NCBI GenBank assembly: GCA_963169045.1
Contig: CAUJDF010000044.1
Coordinates: 620,001 to 684,000 of the forward strand
Reading direction: 5' to 3'
DNA length: 64,000 nucleotides
Source of the DNA: Myxococcota bacterium
GTDB lineage: Bacteria > Myxococcota_A > Bradymonadia > UBA7976 > UBA1532
The first letter of the stretch is position 1; each line of letters begins with the position of its first letter. Shown here piece by piece: positions 24,856 through 35,430 of this stretch. The notes under the pieces are model-generated. The model worked only from the letters and a program-made list of their open reading frames with translations. It was not told the DNA's origin and did no database searches. The translations under genes and the position numbers were made by a program.

Positions 24856-27800
24856 ATGAACGCGCCGCATGCCCTCGGAATCCTCGGCCTCGTCGTCACC
24901 GGCATCGCCATCGGCTGCGGCGCCGGGCCCCGGCCGCCGGCCTCCGCCACGGCCGCGTCCGAGGAGGGCCCGGAGGCGCGCGCCCAGGCGTGCCTCGACC
25001 GCCTCACCGCGGACGCCGCCGATCTGGCGGCCCAGGCGTGCTATCGCGAGGCGCTCACCCGGCTCGGCCGCCGGGACGAGGTCATCGGCCGCGCGGCGGC
25101 GGCGCGCGCGCTGCGGACGGGCGATCCGCGGACGTGGTACGTCGAGGCGCTCGCGCGCCTCGGACCCTTCCCCGTGCAGGCGCGCCGCATGCTCGAGCAG
25201 TGCGTCGATCGGTTCACCGGCGACGGTCTTTGCGCCATCGGCATGGCACACCTGCTCCTCCTGCAGGACGACGCCGCCTCCGCGGCGATGTACGCCGAGC
25301 GCGCCAAGGCCGCCGACTCGCCGCCCGCCCTCCGCCTGGCGATCGAAGCCCGCGTCGCGGCGGCGATGTCCCAGCCCGAGCGGGCGCTACAGGCCGCCGA
25401 AGCGGCGGTGGCAGCCGACGCGGCGTCGCCGGCGGCGTGGGTGGCGATGACGGAGGCGCGCATCGCCGCCGGGCAGCCGGACGAGGCGAGCGCCGCCGCC
25501 GATCGCGCCGCCTCGCTGTCCCCGGACGCGCCCGAGCCTCAGTTCGCCCGCGGCCGCGTCCGCCTCATGCTCGGCGACGCGCCGGGCGCCGTCGGCGCGT
25601 TGACCGCCGCGCTGGCCGCCGACGACCAGTTCCACCCGGGCCGGCGAGCGCTCGCCCAGGCCCTCCTCGGCAGCGGCCGGCCCGAGGCCGCCGCCCGCCA
25701 CCTCGAGTGGCTCGTCGAGCACTTCCCGGACGAGACGCCGTACGTCATCGATCTCGGGGAGGCCCTCCTCGAGGCGGGTCAGGCGGGCCGCGCCCTCGGC
25801 TGGGCGACCCTGGCGCTGGCGAAGAGCCCCGACGATGTCGACGCGCTGACGCTCCGCGCCCGCGCCCTCATCCGGGTCGGGCAGCTCGAGGAGGCCATGG
25901 CGCTGCGCCCGCGTCTGTATGCCGACGGCCCGAGCGTCGATCGCCGCATCGCCATCGCCCGCGCGCTCGCGCGGAGCGGTCGGCCCGAGCTCGCCGAGGC
26001 GGAGTTCGCCGAGGCCGTCGCCGCCGAGCCGGGCGCCGAGGACGTCTGGCGCAACTACGCAGGCTGGCATCTCACGGAGGGCCGCGCCGACCGTGCCATC
26101 GCGGTGCTCGAGCAGGCCGTGGAGGTGCTGCCCGAAGCCCCGCTGCTCCGCTTCGACCTCGCGGGCGCCCGCGAGCGCGCCGGCGACCGCGACGGCGCCC
26201 GCGCGGCGATGAAGCGAGCGGCAGCGCTCGATCCCAACGATCCCGACTACGAGGATGAGCTGGCGCGCCTCGAGTTCGTCTCGGGCGAGGTCGACCACGC
26301 GGTCGATCGCTGGCAACGACTCGCGCAGCGCTGGCCCCAGGCCGATCGCGCGCGCGTGCGCCTGAGCCTCGCGCTGCGCATGCTCGGCCGGCACGCCGAG
26401 GCCACCACCCTGCTGTCCGAAGTGGCGAAGCGTCACCCCGACGATCCCGAGCTGCTCATGCGGCTCGGCGAGGCGATGTTGCTGGCCGGCAACAAGACCG
26501 AAGCGGTGCCCGTGCTCGAGCGGGCGCTCGCGCGCGGTGCGGAGGACAGGTCGGTGCGCCCGCTGTTGGCCGCCGCGCAGGCCGACACCGGCGCCTTCGA
26601 TGCGGCGGACCGCAACTTCCGCAAGGCGCTCGAGGGCGATCCCGGCAACCGGCCGCTGCGGCTCACGTACGCGCGCTTCCTCGAGGCGCGGCGCCAGCCG
26701 GAGGCGGCCGAGAAGCAGTACGCCGCGCTGCTGTCGCGCGATCCGGACGACGCAGGCGCCGCCGAGGCCCTGCGCCGGCTGCTCGGCGACGATCCGAACG
26801 CCGAGAGGCGCATGGCCGACACGCGCGTGCGGCGCGCCGCCGCCGCCGATCCCGAGCTCGCGAAGCTCGCGGCGCGGGCCCCGAGCGGGCCCGTGGCCGA
26901 AGGCGCCCTCGGCGCCGTCCTGCGCGACGAGCGCTACGTCACCGTCGACGCGAAGGGCGTCGCCTCCATCCGCATGGTGCGCAGCATCCTCGTGCGGCAC
27001 CCGCTCGGCGTCGACCGCTACACCGAGACGTCGGTCTCCTTCCACGACGGCCGCCGGCCGACGATCGTGCGCGCCCGGACGCTGACGCCCGACGGCCAGG
27101 AGATCCCCCTGCGGGACGACGACGTCCGCGTCGTCGACCCGCACGACGGGACGCCGCTCTACGGCGACACGCGCCGGCTCGTCCTGCGGTTCCCGCGCCT
27201 CGAGCCGGGGGCGATCGCCGACTACGAGGTGGAGATCCCGCGGCCGCAGGCGGAGGCGCTCGGGGTGTGGTGGGACGCCTACGTCCTCGGCAACGTCGAC
27301 CCGACGGTGCGCGTGCGCTACCAGCTCTCGGTCCCGGAGGGCGCCGCGCACAGCGTGGCGGCGCCCGGTCTCCCCGAGCCCGAGCGCGCGACCGGCGACG
27401 GCCGCGTGCGCCTGACCTGGACGCGCATGGACCTGCCCGCCTTCGACCTCGGCGCGCCCGGCGGGCCGGAAAGGGGCGCGGTGCCCGCGGTCTACGCCTC
27501 GGGCCACCGGTCCTGGGGCGAGGTGGACGCCTGGTACCACCGCCTCTTCGCGCCCGCGGCGACGGCGGACGAAGGGGTGCGCCAGCGCGCTCGCGAGGTC
27601 ACGAAGGACGCGCGGACCCGCCGCGAGCGCGTCGCCGCCGTCTACCAGTTCGTCGAGCACCACGTGCGCTACCTGGGGCTCGAGCTGGGCATCGAGGCGT
27701 ACCGGCCGCGCGCCGCCGCGCTCACGCTGGCCCGCGGCGTCGGCGACTGCAAGGACATGACCGCCCTGATGGTGGCCATGTTGGACGCGATCGGCATCCC

Positions 27801-29550
27801 GGCATACCCCGCGCTCATCCGCCCGTGGGACCAGGGTCCCTTCATCGAGACGCACCCCTCTCCGGGCCAGTTCAGCCACGTGCTGTTGTATGTGCCCGAT
27901 CCGGAAGGCGATTTGTGGCTCGACGCCACCTCGGGCATGGGCACGGTCACGGCGGTCCCCGACGTCCTGCGCTTGCGCAAGGCGTTCGTCGTCGACGGCG
28001 AGGGTGGCAGGCTCGTCGGCGTGCCCGGCGGCGACGCGGACGTCTCCCGCCTCGAGGAGGAGGCCCTCTACCGCCTGCAGCCCACCGGCGGCGGCGAACT
28101 GTCCACCACGGTCCGCCTCACCGGCGACTCGGCCGGCGAGCTCCGGCAGCGGCTGCTGGCGCTCGACGAGGAGGAGCGCAAGGCCTTGCTCGGCGCGCCG
28201 GGATACGTCCTCGGCGGCACGCGCAGCCCCACCGCCCTCCAGGTCGGCGGGCTCGACGACCCCGGCGCGCCCGTCGTCGTGACCGCGCGCCTGAAGCACC
28301 CCGATCTCGTCGGCGTGCGGCTCGACGGCGGGCTCGTCCTGCCGTTCTTCGTCGACGTCATCGCGCGCGGTCCGCTGCCGGTCATCCGCGACGGACACCA
28401 CGTCCCCAGCCCGCGCACCTATGCTCGGCGCCTGCGGATCGAGGTGCCGGCGGGCTACCGCTTCGCGTGGCAGCCGCTCACCTACGACGGCGGCGACCAG
28501 ACCGTGCGGCTGCGGGTGCGCGAGACCCGCGAGGCGCGGGCGACGGTCATCGAGACGCGCGTCGTGGTGCGCGGCTCGACGCGCTCGGCCGAGAACGCCG
28601 TCTCGCTGGAGTCGGCGCTGCTCGAGGCGAGCCACCGGCTCGAGGAGAGGCTCGTCATGCTACCGGGCGACGACTTCGATCCGGTGGCCCTGCTGCGGGC
28701 GATCGTCGCCGAAAAGCCCGAGGATCCGCGTCTTTGGACGCTGCTCGGCCGCTCGCTGCTCGAGCGCTCCCGGCTCACGGACGCGATCGAGGCGCTCCAG
28801 ACGGCGTGGCGCCTCGGCCCCGGCGACGTCCAGACGGGAGCGCTGCTCGGCACGGCGCTGCTGCGCGCGGAGCGGTTCGAACAGGCGTTCGACACCTTCC
28901 GCGAGCTGGCGGCGCTGCCCGATCCGCCAACCGAGGTGTTCCTGGCGCTCTCGGGCCTGCATCTGCGGGCGCAACGGCCGGAACAGGCGCTCGGCGCGCT
29001 GCGCGAGGGCGTGTCGCGGCGACCGGCGGACGCCGAGCTCGGGCGGCGCCTGCTCGTGACCCTCACCGCGGCGGGGCGCCACGAAGAGGCGCTCGCCGAG
29101 GCGCGTAAGCAGGCGCGGCAGCGGCCGGACGATGCCACCGTGCAGGCGCTCCTCGGCGATCTCGCGTCCAACCACGGCGAGCACGAGACCGCCGAGTCGG
29201 CGTACCGCGCGGCGCTGAAGGCCATGCCGAACGACGCCCGCGTCGTGAACAACCTGGCGTGGATGCTGCGCGAGGTGCCCGCGCGTCGGACCGAGGCCCT
29301 GGCCCTCGCGCGCCGCGCCGTGGAGCTCGACCCGAAGATGCCCGCTGCCTGGGACACGCTGGCGGAGCTGCTCTTCCTCGGCGGCGATCCGCAGGCCGCG
29401 CTCGAAGCCATCGACCGCGCGCTGGCCCTGCAGCCCGTCGACCGGAGCGCCTATGAGGCGCGTCGGCGGCAGTACGAGTCGCGCGGCGCGCTCAAGCCTC
29501 GAGGCGACGCGCCAGCCGCGGCGCCAGCAGGGCCAGCGCCAGCGCCGTGA
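24856..29550 (+). CDS. Giant TPR / DUF3857 / transglutaminase-like / TPR lipoprotein
   Basis: A 1564-residue protein with lipobox AIGC near residue 21. Residues about 40-650 are tetratricopeptide repeats. A DUF3857-like beta domain covers about 695-880 (ILVRHPLGVDRYTETSVSFH). A transglutaminase-like domain follows, with Cys965 in GVGDCKDM, His1008 in FSHVLL and Asp1023 in WLDATSG, an intact Cys-His-Asp triad. A further beta domain and more TPRs occupy about 1285-1540. DUF3857-transglutaminase proteins are widespread and mostly uncharacterised, with suggested roles in protein processing or cross-linking in the envelope. The start at 24856 gives the signal peptide. A TTGACA lies 47 bp upstream, but I find no matching -10 element. 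It overlaps the convergent permease gene by 59 bp at the 3' end. Confidence 0.87.
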   Translation: MNAPHALGILGLVVTGIAIGCGAGPRPPASATAASEEGPEARAQACLDRLTADAADLAAQACYREALTRLGRRDEVIGRAAAARALRTGDPRTWYVEALARLGPFPVQARRMLEQCVDRFTGDGLCAIGMAHLLLLQDDAASAAMYAERAKAADSPPALRLAIEARVAAAMSQPERALQAAEAAVAADAASPAAWVAMTEARIAAGQPDEASAAADRAASLSPDAPEPQFARGRVRLMLGDAPGAVGALTAALAADDQFHPGRRALAQALLGSGRPEAAARHLEWLVEHFPDETPYVIDLGEALLEAGQAGRALGWATLALAKSPDDVDALTLRARALIRVGQLEEAMALRPRLYADGPSVDRRIAIARALARSGRPELAEAEFAEAVAAEPGAEDVWRNYAGWHLTEGRADRAIAVLEQAVEVLPEAPLLRFDLAGARERAGDRDGARAAMKRAAALDPNDPDYEDELARLEFVSGEVDHAVDRWQRLAQRWPQADRARVRLSLALRMLGRHAEATTLLSEVAKRHPDDPELLMRLGEAMLLAGNKTEAVPVLERALARGAEDRSVRPLLAAAQADTGAFDAADRNFRKALEGDPGNRPLRLTYARFLEARRQPEAAEKQYAALLSRDPDDAGAAEALRRLLGDDPNAERRMADTRVRRAAAADPELAKLAARAPSGPVAEGALGAVLRDERYVTVDAKGVASIRMVRSILVRHPLGVDRYTETSVSFHDGRRPTIVRARTLTPDGQEIPLRDDDVRVVDPHDGTPLYGDTRRLVLRFPRLEPGAIADYEVEIPRPQAEALGVWWDAYVLGNVDPTVRVRYQLSVPEGAAHSVAAPGLPEPERATGDGRVRLTWTRMDLPAFDLGAPGGPERGAVPAVYASGHRSWGEVDAWYHRLFAPAATADEGVRQRAREVTKDARTRRERVAAVYQFVEHHVRYLGLELGIEAYRPRAAALTLARGVGDCKDMTALMVAMLDAIGIPAYPALIRPWDQGPFIETHPSPGQFSHVLLYVPDPEGDLWLDATSGMGTVTAVPDVLRLRKAFVVDGEGGRLVGVPGGDADVSRLEEEALYRLQPTGGGELSTTVRLTGDSAGELRQRLLALDEEERKALLGAPGYVLGGTRSPTALQVGGLDDPGAPVVVTARLKHPDLVGVRLDGGLVLPFFVDVIARGPLPVIRDGHHVPSPRTYARRLRIEVPAGYRFAWQPLTYDGGDQTVRLRVRETREARATVIETRVVVRGSTRSAENAVSLESALLEASHRLEERLVMLPGDDFDPVALLRAIVAEKPEDPRLWTLLGRSLLERSRLTDAIEALQTAWRLGPGDVQTGALLGTALLRAERFEQAFDTFRELAALPDPPTEVFLALSGLHLRAQRPEQALGALREGVSRRPADAELGRRLLVTLTAAGRHEEALAEARKQARQRPDDATVQALLGDLASNHGEHETAESAYRAALKAMPNDARVVNNLAWMLREVPARRTEALALARRAVELDPKMPAAWDTLAELLFLGGDPQAALEAIDRALALQPVDRSAYEARRRQYESRGALKPRGDAPAAAPAGPAPAP

Positions 29551-30484
29551 TCGCCACGGGCGCCCAGGCCGCCAGCGCCGGCGGCAGATCTCCCGCGCGC
29601 GCCGCGAGCTCCCCCACCCGCAACACCCAATAGGCCCCACCCACCGTCGCCGCCGCAGCCAGGGTGGCCCACGCGCCGCCGAGTGCGCCGCCGAGGAGCG
29701 CGCCGAGGATCGCCCACAGCGGCGCCAGCGCCGGCATCGCCCAGCGCCGATGCCAGACGAAGCGGTGGTGCGGTCCGTCGCCGAGCGCGGCGCTCGGCGT
29801 GGCGTTGGGCGGCCCCAGCATGCCGAGGCGGCGCCCGAGACCGCCATCGGCGAGGCGGACGGTGGCCACGCCGACCTGCACGCGCAGGTCGGGCCCCCAA
29901 AGCCGCACGTCCTGCAGCTCGACGTGCAGCGATCCGCCCTCGATGCGCGCGCGTACGCCCTCCGCGCGCAGGAGCATGACCCGACCCGCGCCCGCCGGCA
30001 GCGCGGCCCACGCCGGACGGCCCGCCAACACCCCCCCGCCGGGCAGCGCCACCGCGCGCTCCCCCGCCTCGAAGGCGCCGGCGGCGACCGCCAGCGCCAC
30101 GTCCCGCAGCGCCGCCACCGCCCGCGGCGCCGGCTCGCGCGCGATGACCGCCGCCGCGCCGCCGAGCGCCAGGCCGAGGAGCGCCGCCGGCGCCAGGCCG
30201 CCGACCGGACCGCCCGCGAGCGCCGCGCGCGCCAGCAGGAAGCCCTCGGCGCGCAGGCGTCCGTATGCGAGGCCCGCCCCGAGGAGCGCCCCGAGGGGGA
30301 GGAGCGCCTCGGCGAGCACGAGCCCGCCCAGGCCGAGCGCCCGCGCCCACGGTGTTCGCTCGAGGCCGCCCGCGGCGAGGAGCACCTCGCGGAGCTGCCC
30401 CACCTGGCCCGCGAGGAGGAGCACCGCCAGGCCCGCAAGCGCGAGCGCCGTCGAGCGCAAGAGCTCCCGCCAGACGGCGCTCAC
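29492..30484 (-). CDS. LptF/LptG (YjgP/YjgQ)-family permease
   Basis: A 330-residue membrane protein. There are three membrane helices near the N-terminus (about 12-30, 48-75, 90-113), a beta-rich periplasmic domain (about 120-235) and three C-terminal helices (about 250-325). The junction HHRFVWHRRWAMPALAPLWA, just before the C-terminal helices, is the conserved 'H-R-R-hydrophobic-P' segment of LptF/LptG. Those permeases extract LPS from the inner membrane as an LptFG-LptB2 complex. Only one such gene is present here and it is somewhat short and very Ala/Gly/Leu-rich, so it could be LptF, LptG or a divergent paralogue. It lies 72 bp after purD on the same strand. Confidence 0.8.
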   Translation of the reverse strand: MSAVWRELLRSTALALAGLAVLLLAGQVGQLREVLLAAGGLERTPWARALGLGGLVLAEALLPLGALLGAGLAYGRLRAEGFLLARAALAGGPVGGLAPAALLGLALGGAAAVIAREPAPRAVAALRDVALAVAAGAFEAGERAVALPGGGVLAGRPAWAALPAGAGRVMLLRAEGVRARIEGGSLHVELQDVRLWGPDLRVQVGVATVRLADGGLGRRLGMLGPPNATPSAALGDGPHHRFVWHRRWAMPALAPLWAILGALLGGALGGAWATLAAAATVGGAYWVLRVGELAARAGDLPPALAAWAPVAITALALALLAPRLARRLEA

Positions 30485-30556
30485 GGCTCTAGGTGCGGCG
30501 AGGCCGCCCCCACGCCGCGGGCGGCCGCTCGACGAGGTCGCGGCGGCATCGCCGGA

Positions 30557-31822
30557 TCAACGACCGCGCGCGCGGTGGCCGATGTCGCGGCGAAAGTGCA
30601 GGCCGGGCCAGCGCAGGTGACCGACGGCGGCGTAGCAAGCGTCGAGCGCGGCCCCGAGGTCGGTCGCGCGGGCGGTCACGCCCAGCACGCGCCCGCCAGC
30701 CGTCACGACGCGGCCGTCGACCTCCCGCGTCCCGGCGTGGAGCACCCGCACGCCCGGCACGGCCGCGGCATCGTCGAGGCCGGCGATCGGATCTCCGAGG
30801 CGCGGCTCGGCGGGATAGCCCTCCGCGGCGACGACGACGCAGGCCGCGGCGCCGGTGCCGAAGCGCAGCGCGTCGGGCTTCAGCCGGCCGTCGGCGGCGT
30901 CGGCGAACGCGGCGGCGAGGTCGCCGTCGGCGAGCTCCAGCAGGACCTGCGCCTCGGGATCGCCGAGGCGGGCGTTGAACTCCAATACTTTCGGGCCGTT
31001 GCGCGTGAGCATCAGCCCGGCGTAGAGGAAGCCGACGAACGGCGCGCCGCGCTGCCGCATCACCGCCAGGACCGGCTCGATGACGCCGCGGCGGACGGCC
31101 TCGAGCGCGGCGCCGTCGAGGGCGGGCGCCGGCGCGTAGGCGCCCATGCCGCCGGTGTTGGGCCCCGTGTCGCCCTCGCCGACGCGCTTGTGGTCCTGGG
31201 CGGGCGGAAAGCACACCGCGCGCTCGCCGTCGCAGAGCGCGATGACGCTGACCTCCTCGCCCTCGAGCGTCTCCTCGAGGACGACGCGTCCACCGCCGAA
31301 GCGTCGGTGCTCGAGCATCTCGCGGACCGCGCCCTCGGCGATCGCGCGCGTCGGGGCCACGACCACGCCCTTGCCCGCGGCGAGGCCGTCGGCCTTCACC
31401 ACGACCGGGCCGTCCGGCAACGCCGCCAGCGCCGACGCCAGGTCGTCATGGACCGACCAGGCGGCGGTCGGCACGCCCGCTAGATCCATGATCTCCTTGG
31501 CGAATGCCTTGCTGCCCTCGAGGCGCGCGGCCTCGGCGCTGGGTCCGAGCACCCGCAGGCCCGCCGCGTGGAAGCGATCGGCGAGGCCGGCGACGAGCGG
31601 CGCCTCGGGACCCACCACCGTAAGCCCGACGCCCTCGGCCCGAGCGAGCGTGAGCAGGCCGAAGGCGTCGGAGGCGGCCACCGGGGCGACGCGGCAGCGC
31701 GGCTCGCGCGCGATGCCGGGGTTGCCGGGCGCCGCGATGACCCCGTCGACCGTCGGACAACGCGCCAGCGCCGCCGCGAGCGCGTGCTCGCGACCGCCTC
31801 CGCCGACGACGAGGACCTTCAT
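30557..31822 (-). CDS. purD: Phosphoribosylamine-glycine ligase
   Basis: A 421-residue ATP-grasp enzyme that joins glycine to phosphoribosylamine in purine synthesis (cytoplasm). Visible family landmarks are the N-terminal [21 protein letters not shown], the ATP-grasp lysine segment [11 protein letters not shown], the PurD signature [12 protein letters not shown] and [11 protein letters not shown]. Length is normal. The ATG at 31822 shares its first base with the purH stop (TGATG), so purH and purD are translationally coupled, a common bacterial arrangement. Confidence 0.97.
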   Translation of the reverse strand: MKVLVVGGGGREHALAAALARCPTVDGVIAAPGNPGIAREPRCRVAPVAASDAFGLLTLARAEGVGLTVVGPEAPLVAGLADRFHAAGLRVLGPSAEAARLEGSKAFAKEIMDLAGVPTAAWSVHDDLASALAALPDGPVVVKADGLAAGKGVVVAPTRAIAEGAVREMLEHRRFGGGRVVLEETLEGEEVSVIALCDGERAVCFPPAQDHKRVGEGDTGPNTGGMGAYAPAPALDGAALEAVRRGVIEPVLAVMRQRGAPFVGFLYAGLMLTRNGPKVLEFNARLGDPEAQVLLELADGDLAAAFADAADGRLKPDALRFGTGAAACVVVAAEGYPAEPRLGDPIAGLDDAAAVPGVRVLHAGTREVDGRVVTAGGRVLGVTARATDLGAALDACYAAVGHLRWPGLHFRRDIGHRARGR

Positions 31823-33390
31823 CAGTGCCGGAAGTGGCGCGTGGCGGTGAACAGCATCGCCAGGCCGAGGCGGTCGGCGGCGGCGACGACCTCTTCGTCG
31901 CGGACGCTGCCGCCGGGCTGGACGACCGCCGTGGCGCCCGCCTCGGCCACCACCTCGAGCCCGTCGGCGAACGGGAAGAAGGCGTCGCTGGCGACGACGG
32001 CGCCCCGCAGGTCGTGTTGGGCGTCGCGCGCCTTGCTCACGGCGATGCGGCACGAGTCGACGCGGCTCATCTGGCCCGCGCCGACGCCGAGCAGCCCCCC
32101 ATCGCGGGCGAAGACGATCGCATTGGACTTGACGTGACGCGAGACGCGCCAGGCGAAGTCGAGCGCGCGCCGCTCCGCGTCCGTCGGCTGCCGCCTGGTG
32201 ACGACGTTGGCCGCGGACAGGTCGTCCCGCGCGCCGTCGTTCGTCTGCGCCAGCAGGCCGCCGGCGACGCTGCGCAGATCGAGCCGCCGGGGGGCGCCGG
32301 GCCACGGGCGAAGCGCCAACAGGCGTAGGTTCTTCTTTCGCGTCAGCGCGTCGAGCGCCGCCGGCGCAAACCCCGGCGCGATGATCGCCTCGAGGAAGAT
32401 CTCGGCGAGCAGGTCGGCCGTCTCGGCGTCGACCTCGCGGTTGAAGGCCACGATGCCCCCGAAGGCGCTCGTCGGATCCGTCGCCCACGCGCGCCGCCAG
32501 ACCGACGCCAGCGGCTCGTCGGCGGCCCCCTCGGCGGCGCCGCACGGGTTGGTGTGCTTGATCACCACCGCGCCGGGCGCCTGAAGGTCGAGCGCGAGGC
32601 CGAGCGCCGCGTCGAGGTCGAGCAGATTGTTGTAGGAGAGCTCCTTGCCGTGAAGCTGCTCGGCCCGAGCCAACGAGGGATGGTCGGCGGGCGTCGGCAG
32701 CGCGTAGAACGCCGCCTGCTGGTGCGGGTTCTCGCCGTAGCGCAGCGTCGCCACCCGCGTGCCTTCGAGCACCAGCGGATCGGGCATGGCGTCGCTGCCG
32801 CCGATGTGCGACCCCATCCAAGTGGCGATCGCCGCGTCGTAGGCCGCCGTATGCCGGAAGGCCTTGACCGCGAGGGCCCGCCGCAGCTCGAGGTCGATGC
32901 CGCCGCCGGCGGCGGCCTCGGCGACGCGGGCGTAGTCGGCCGGGTCGACGACGACGGTCGTGTGGGCGTGGTTCTTGGCGGCGGCGCGGACCATCGCCGG
33001 ACCGCCGATGTCGATCTGCTCGACCGCGTCGTCGAACGCCACGTCGGGGCGCGCCACGGTCTGGCGGAACGGGTAGAGGTTGACCACGACGAGGCCGATG
33101 GGATCGATGCCGTGGGCGCGGGCGGTCTCACGGTCTTCGGCCAGGTCCCAGCGGCCGAGGATGCCACCGTGGATGCGCGGGTGGAGCGTCTTCACCCGGC
33201 CGTCGAACACCTCGGGAAAGCCCGTGACCTCGGAGACGGACGTCACCGTCAGCCCCGCGTCGCGCAACAGCTTCGCCGTGCCGCCGGTGCTGAGGAGCTC
33301 CACGCCGGCGTCGGCCAGCGCGCGCGCCAGCTCGACGACGCCGGTCTTGTCGGCGACTGAGAGCAAGGCGCGATGGGGCATGACGTTCAT
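31822..33390 (-). CDS. purH: Bifunctional AICAR transformylase / IMP cyclohydrolase
   Basis: A 522-residue enzyme that catalyses the last two steps to IMP. The N-terminal cyclohydrolase (MGS-like) domain is seen in [28 protein letters not shown] and [14 protein letters not shown]. The C-terminal formyltransferase domain shows [13 protein letters not shown] and the catalytic Lys-His pair in [13 protein letters not shown]. The start at 33390 is set by a GGAGG site 7 bp upstream; a second Met lies three codons in. A TTGACC-17-TATCCT promoter lies directly upstream, and the Shine-Dalgarno sequence falls within a short hairpin. Confidence 0.97.
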   Translation of the reverse strand: MNVMPHRALLSVADKTGVVELARALADAGVELLSTGGTAKLLRDAGLTVTSVSEVTGFPEVFDGRVKTLHPRIHGGILGRWDLAEDRETARAHGIDPIGLVVVNLYPFRQTVARPDVAFDDAVEQIDIGGPAMVRAAAKNHAHTTVVVDPADYARVAEAAAGGGIDLELRRALAVKAFRHTAAYDAAIATWMGSHIGGSDAMPDPLVLEGTRVATLRYGENPHQQAAFYALPTPADHPSLARAEQLHGKELSYNNLLDLDAALGLALDLQAPGAVVIKHTNPCGAAEGAADEPLASVWRRAWATDPTSAFGGIVAFNREVDAETADLLAEIFLEAIIAPGFAPAALDALTRKKNLRLLALRPWPGAPRRLDLRSVAGGLLAQTNDGARDDLSAANVVTRRQPTDAERRALDFAWRVSRHVKSNAIVFARDGGLLGVGAGQMSRVDSCRIAVSKARDAQHDLRGAVVASDAFFPFADGLEVVAEAGATAVVQPGGSVRDEEVVAAADRLGLAMLFTATRHFRH

Positions 33391-33396
33391 CGGATG

Positions 33397-33416
33397 GCCT
33401 CCGCAAAAATGGAGGC
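33397..33416 (-). promoter_or_regulatory. Hairpin sequestering the purH ribosome binding site
   Basis: On the reverse strand GCCTCC and GGAGGC pair across an eight-base loop (ATTTTTGC). The 3' arm contains the GGAGG that serves purH. The predicted transcription start falls near the 5' arm, so the hairpin would sit at the extreme 5' end of the mRNA, or be incomplete if transcription starts a few bases later. No purine riboswitch core is visible. Confidence 0.4.
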
Positions 33417-33417
33417 G

Positions 33418-33446
33418 AGGATAGGCGCCGGGTCGATGCTGGTCAA
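33418..33446 (-). promoter_or_regulatory. Sigma-70-type promoter of purHD
   Basis: The reverse strand has TTGACC (33441-33446), a 17-bp spacer and TATCCT (33418-33423), ending 27 bp before the purH ATG. It occupies the 74-bp gap behind the sigma-like gene. Confidence 0.7.
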
Positions 33447-33464
33447 CGGGCGCGCGCGCAGGCG

Positions 33465-33917
<453 letters not shown>

Positions 33918-34175
33918 CCGCTTCTCCTTGCGTCGCGAATCGGGCGGCGGCCCGGGAGCGAACTCCGAGCCGGGCGTCTGCCTGACCGCTTCCTGCCTCA
34001 GTCCCTTCAAGTCTCAGCCCCCCGGGCCCGCCCGCCGCATCTGTCTGGGCAAGGGACGTTCGGGCCCATCAGCCGGTTTTCCGAGCCATTCAGCACGGAC
34101 GAGGACCTGCTACGGACCGTACGCCACGTGTTCGGAGGAGTAACACGACGGATTCCGAAAGTTCAACGCCCTCTT

Positions 34176-35429
34176 TCAAGGCTCGGGGGCCAGGAAGAGG
34201 TAGAGCGCGGCTCCGAGCAGGCCGGCGGAGAGGCCGAGGGAAACGTCGGTCACGACGGCCTGATGGCGGGCCTCGTCCCGCGCGCGGCGGGCGCCCTCGG
34301 CGGTGCGCGCGCCGCGGAATTCGGCCTCCGCGTCGAGCGCGCCCAGGCCATAGACGAGCCCGACGCCGGCCAGCGCGGCGCCGGCGCCCAGGGCCGTCCA
34401 GCCCCACAGCCGGCGCCCGTCGTTGGCGGGCGCGTCGAATTCCGCCGGCCAGAGGATCGAAGCCACCTCCGCGCGCGGCCCGTCGGACGGCACCGCGTCC
34501 CCGCACAGGCGCCCCAGCGCCCGCCAGCCCTCGGTCTGCGAGGGACCGGCGGCGCGCCGGGCGCCGACGACCTCGCGAGCGGAGGCCGAGAGGCGGGCCA
34601 CCAGCACGCGCCCATCGTCGGTCGCAACCGCGACGCACACCCCGTCGCCCTCGCCGGCGGCCTGGAGCCGGGCCGCCGCCGACCAGCCCGCGTCGGCGTC
34701 GGGGCGGAGCAGCGTCCCCCGCAGGGCCTCGCGCGCGGGCACGGCGTCGAGCTCGAGCTGCACGACCTGCGCCCCCTGCGCGAGGTCGACGTCCCGCGTG
34801 CGCCCGCCCACGCGCACACGCACCGTGGCGGGCGGGAGGCCCTCGAGCGCGACCGGCGTCCGCCCCGCCGGTACGCCATTGAGGCGCACCTCGACGCCCG
34901 ACGGCCGGGAGCGGACGTCGAGCCTCGCCTGCATCTGCGGTCGAAGGCGCTCCCGGAGGGCGTCGAGACGGCGCTGCACCGCCGGCGGGGGCGGCGCGGC
35001 GCCCGCGGGGAAACCCGGCAACGCCTTCAACGCCCGCTCGAGGACGCGGTCGGCGTCGGCCTGACGGCCGAGCGCGGCGCGCACCTGGGCCAGCAGAAGG
35101 ACCGCACGCGTGGCCGCGCCCGCATCGGCCAGCGCAGACGCGTGATCGAGCCAGCGCTCGGCAGCGCCGGCCAACGCCTTCTCGGCCGCCGTCATCCGGC
35201 CCTCGAGATACGCCCGCTCCCCGGCGGCCAGGGATGCCGCCGCCGGCTCGAGATCGGGCGACGCGGCGGCCGTCTCCGCCGGCGGGGCCAGGTCGGCGAC
35301 GCCGAGCGCGAAGGCGCGCTCGGCGTCGTCGGGGAGGGATGCGCCCGGCGCGGCGACCACCGGACCCGCCACCGGTGCGGCCCACGCGCGGGTCGCCAGC
35401 AGTCCCAGGAGGAGCGGCGCCCGCGACAT
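34176..35429 (-). CDS. PEGA-domain exported protein
   Basis: A 417-residue protein with a cleavable signal (LLLGLLATRAWAA-P) and an Ala-rich helical region at about 40-155. A PEGA-type beta domain covers about 168-235 (LDVRSRPSGVEVRLNGVPAGRTPVALEGLP). A further domain of unclear type follows, and the C-terminus has two hydrophobic helices at about 345-365 and 390-413. PEGA domains are found in surface-layer and envelope proteins. The ATG lies one base after the stop of the upstream SRPBCC gene, so they are co-transcribed. Function unknown. Confidence 0.8.
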   Translation of the reverse strand: MSRAPLLLGLLATRAWAAPVAGPVVAAPGASLPDDAERAFALGVADLAPPAETAAASPDLEPAAASLAAGERAYLEGRMTAAEKALAGAAERWLDHASALADAGAATRAVLLLAQVRAALGRQADADRVLERALKALPGFPAGAAPPPPAVQRRLDALRERLRPQMQARLDVRSRPSGVEVRLNGVPAGRTPVALEGLPPATVRVRVGGRTRDVDLAQGAQVVQLELDAVPAREALRGTLLRPDADAGWSAAARLQAAGEGDGVCVAVATDDGRVLVARLSASAREVVGARRAAGPSQTEGWRALGRLCGDAVPSDGPRAEVASILWPAEFDAPANDGRRLWGWTALGAGAALAGVGLVYGLGALDAEAEFRGARTAEGARRARDEARHQAVVTDVSLGLSAGLLGAALYLFLAPEP

Positions 35430-35430
35430 G

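Noticed and set aside
33918-34010. N-terminal extension of the sigma-like protein from a TTG
   Set aside because: The GTG at 33917 has a good AAGGAG site; the extension has only a G-rich tract before it and a non-descript sequence. It cannot be excluded fully.
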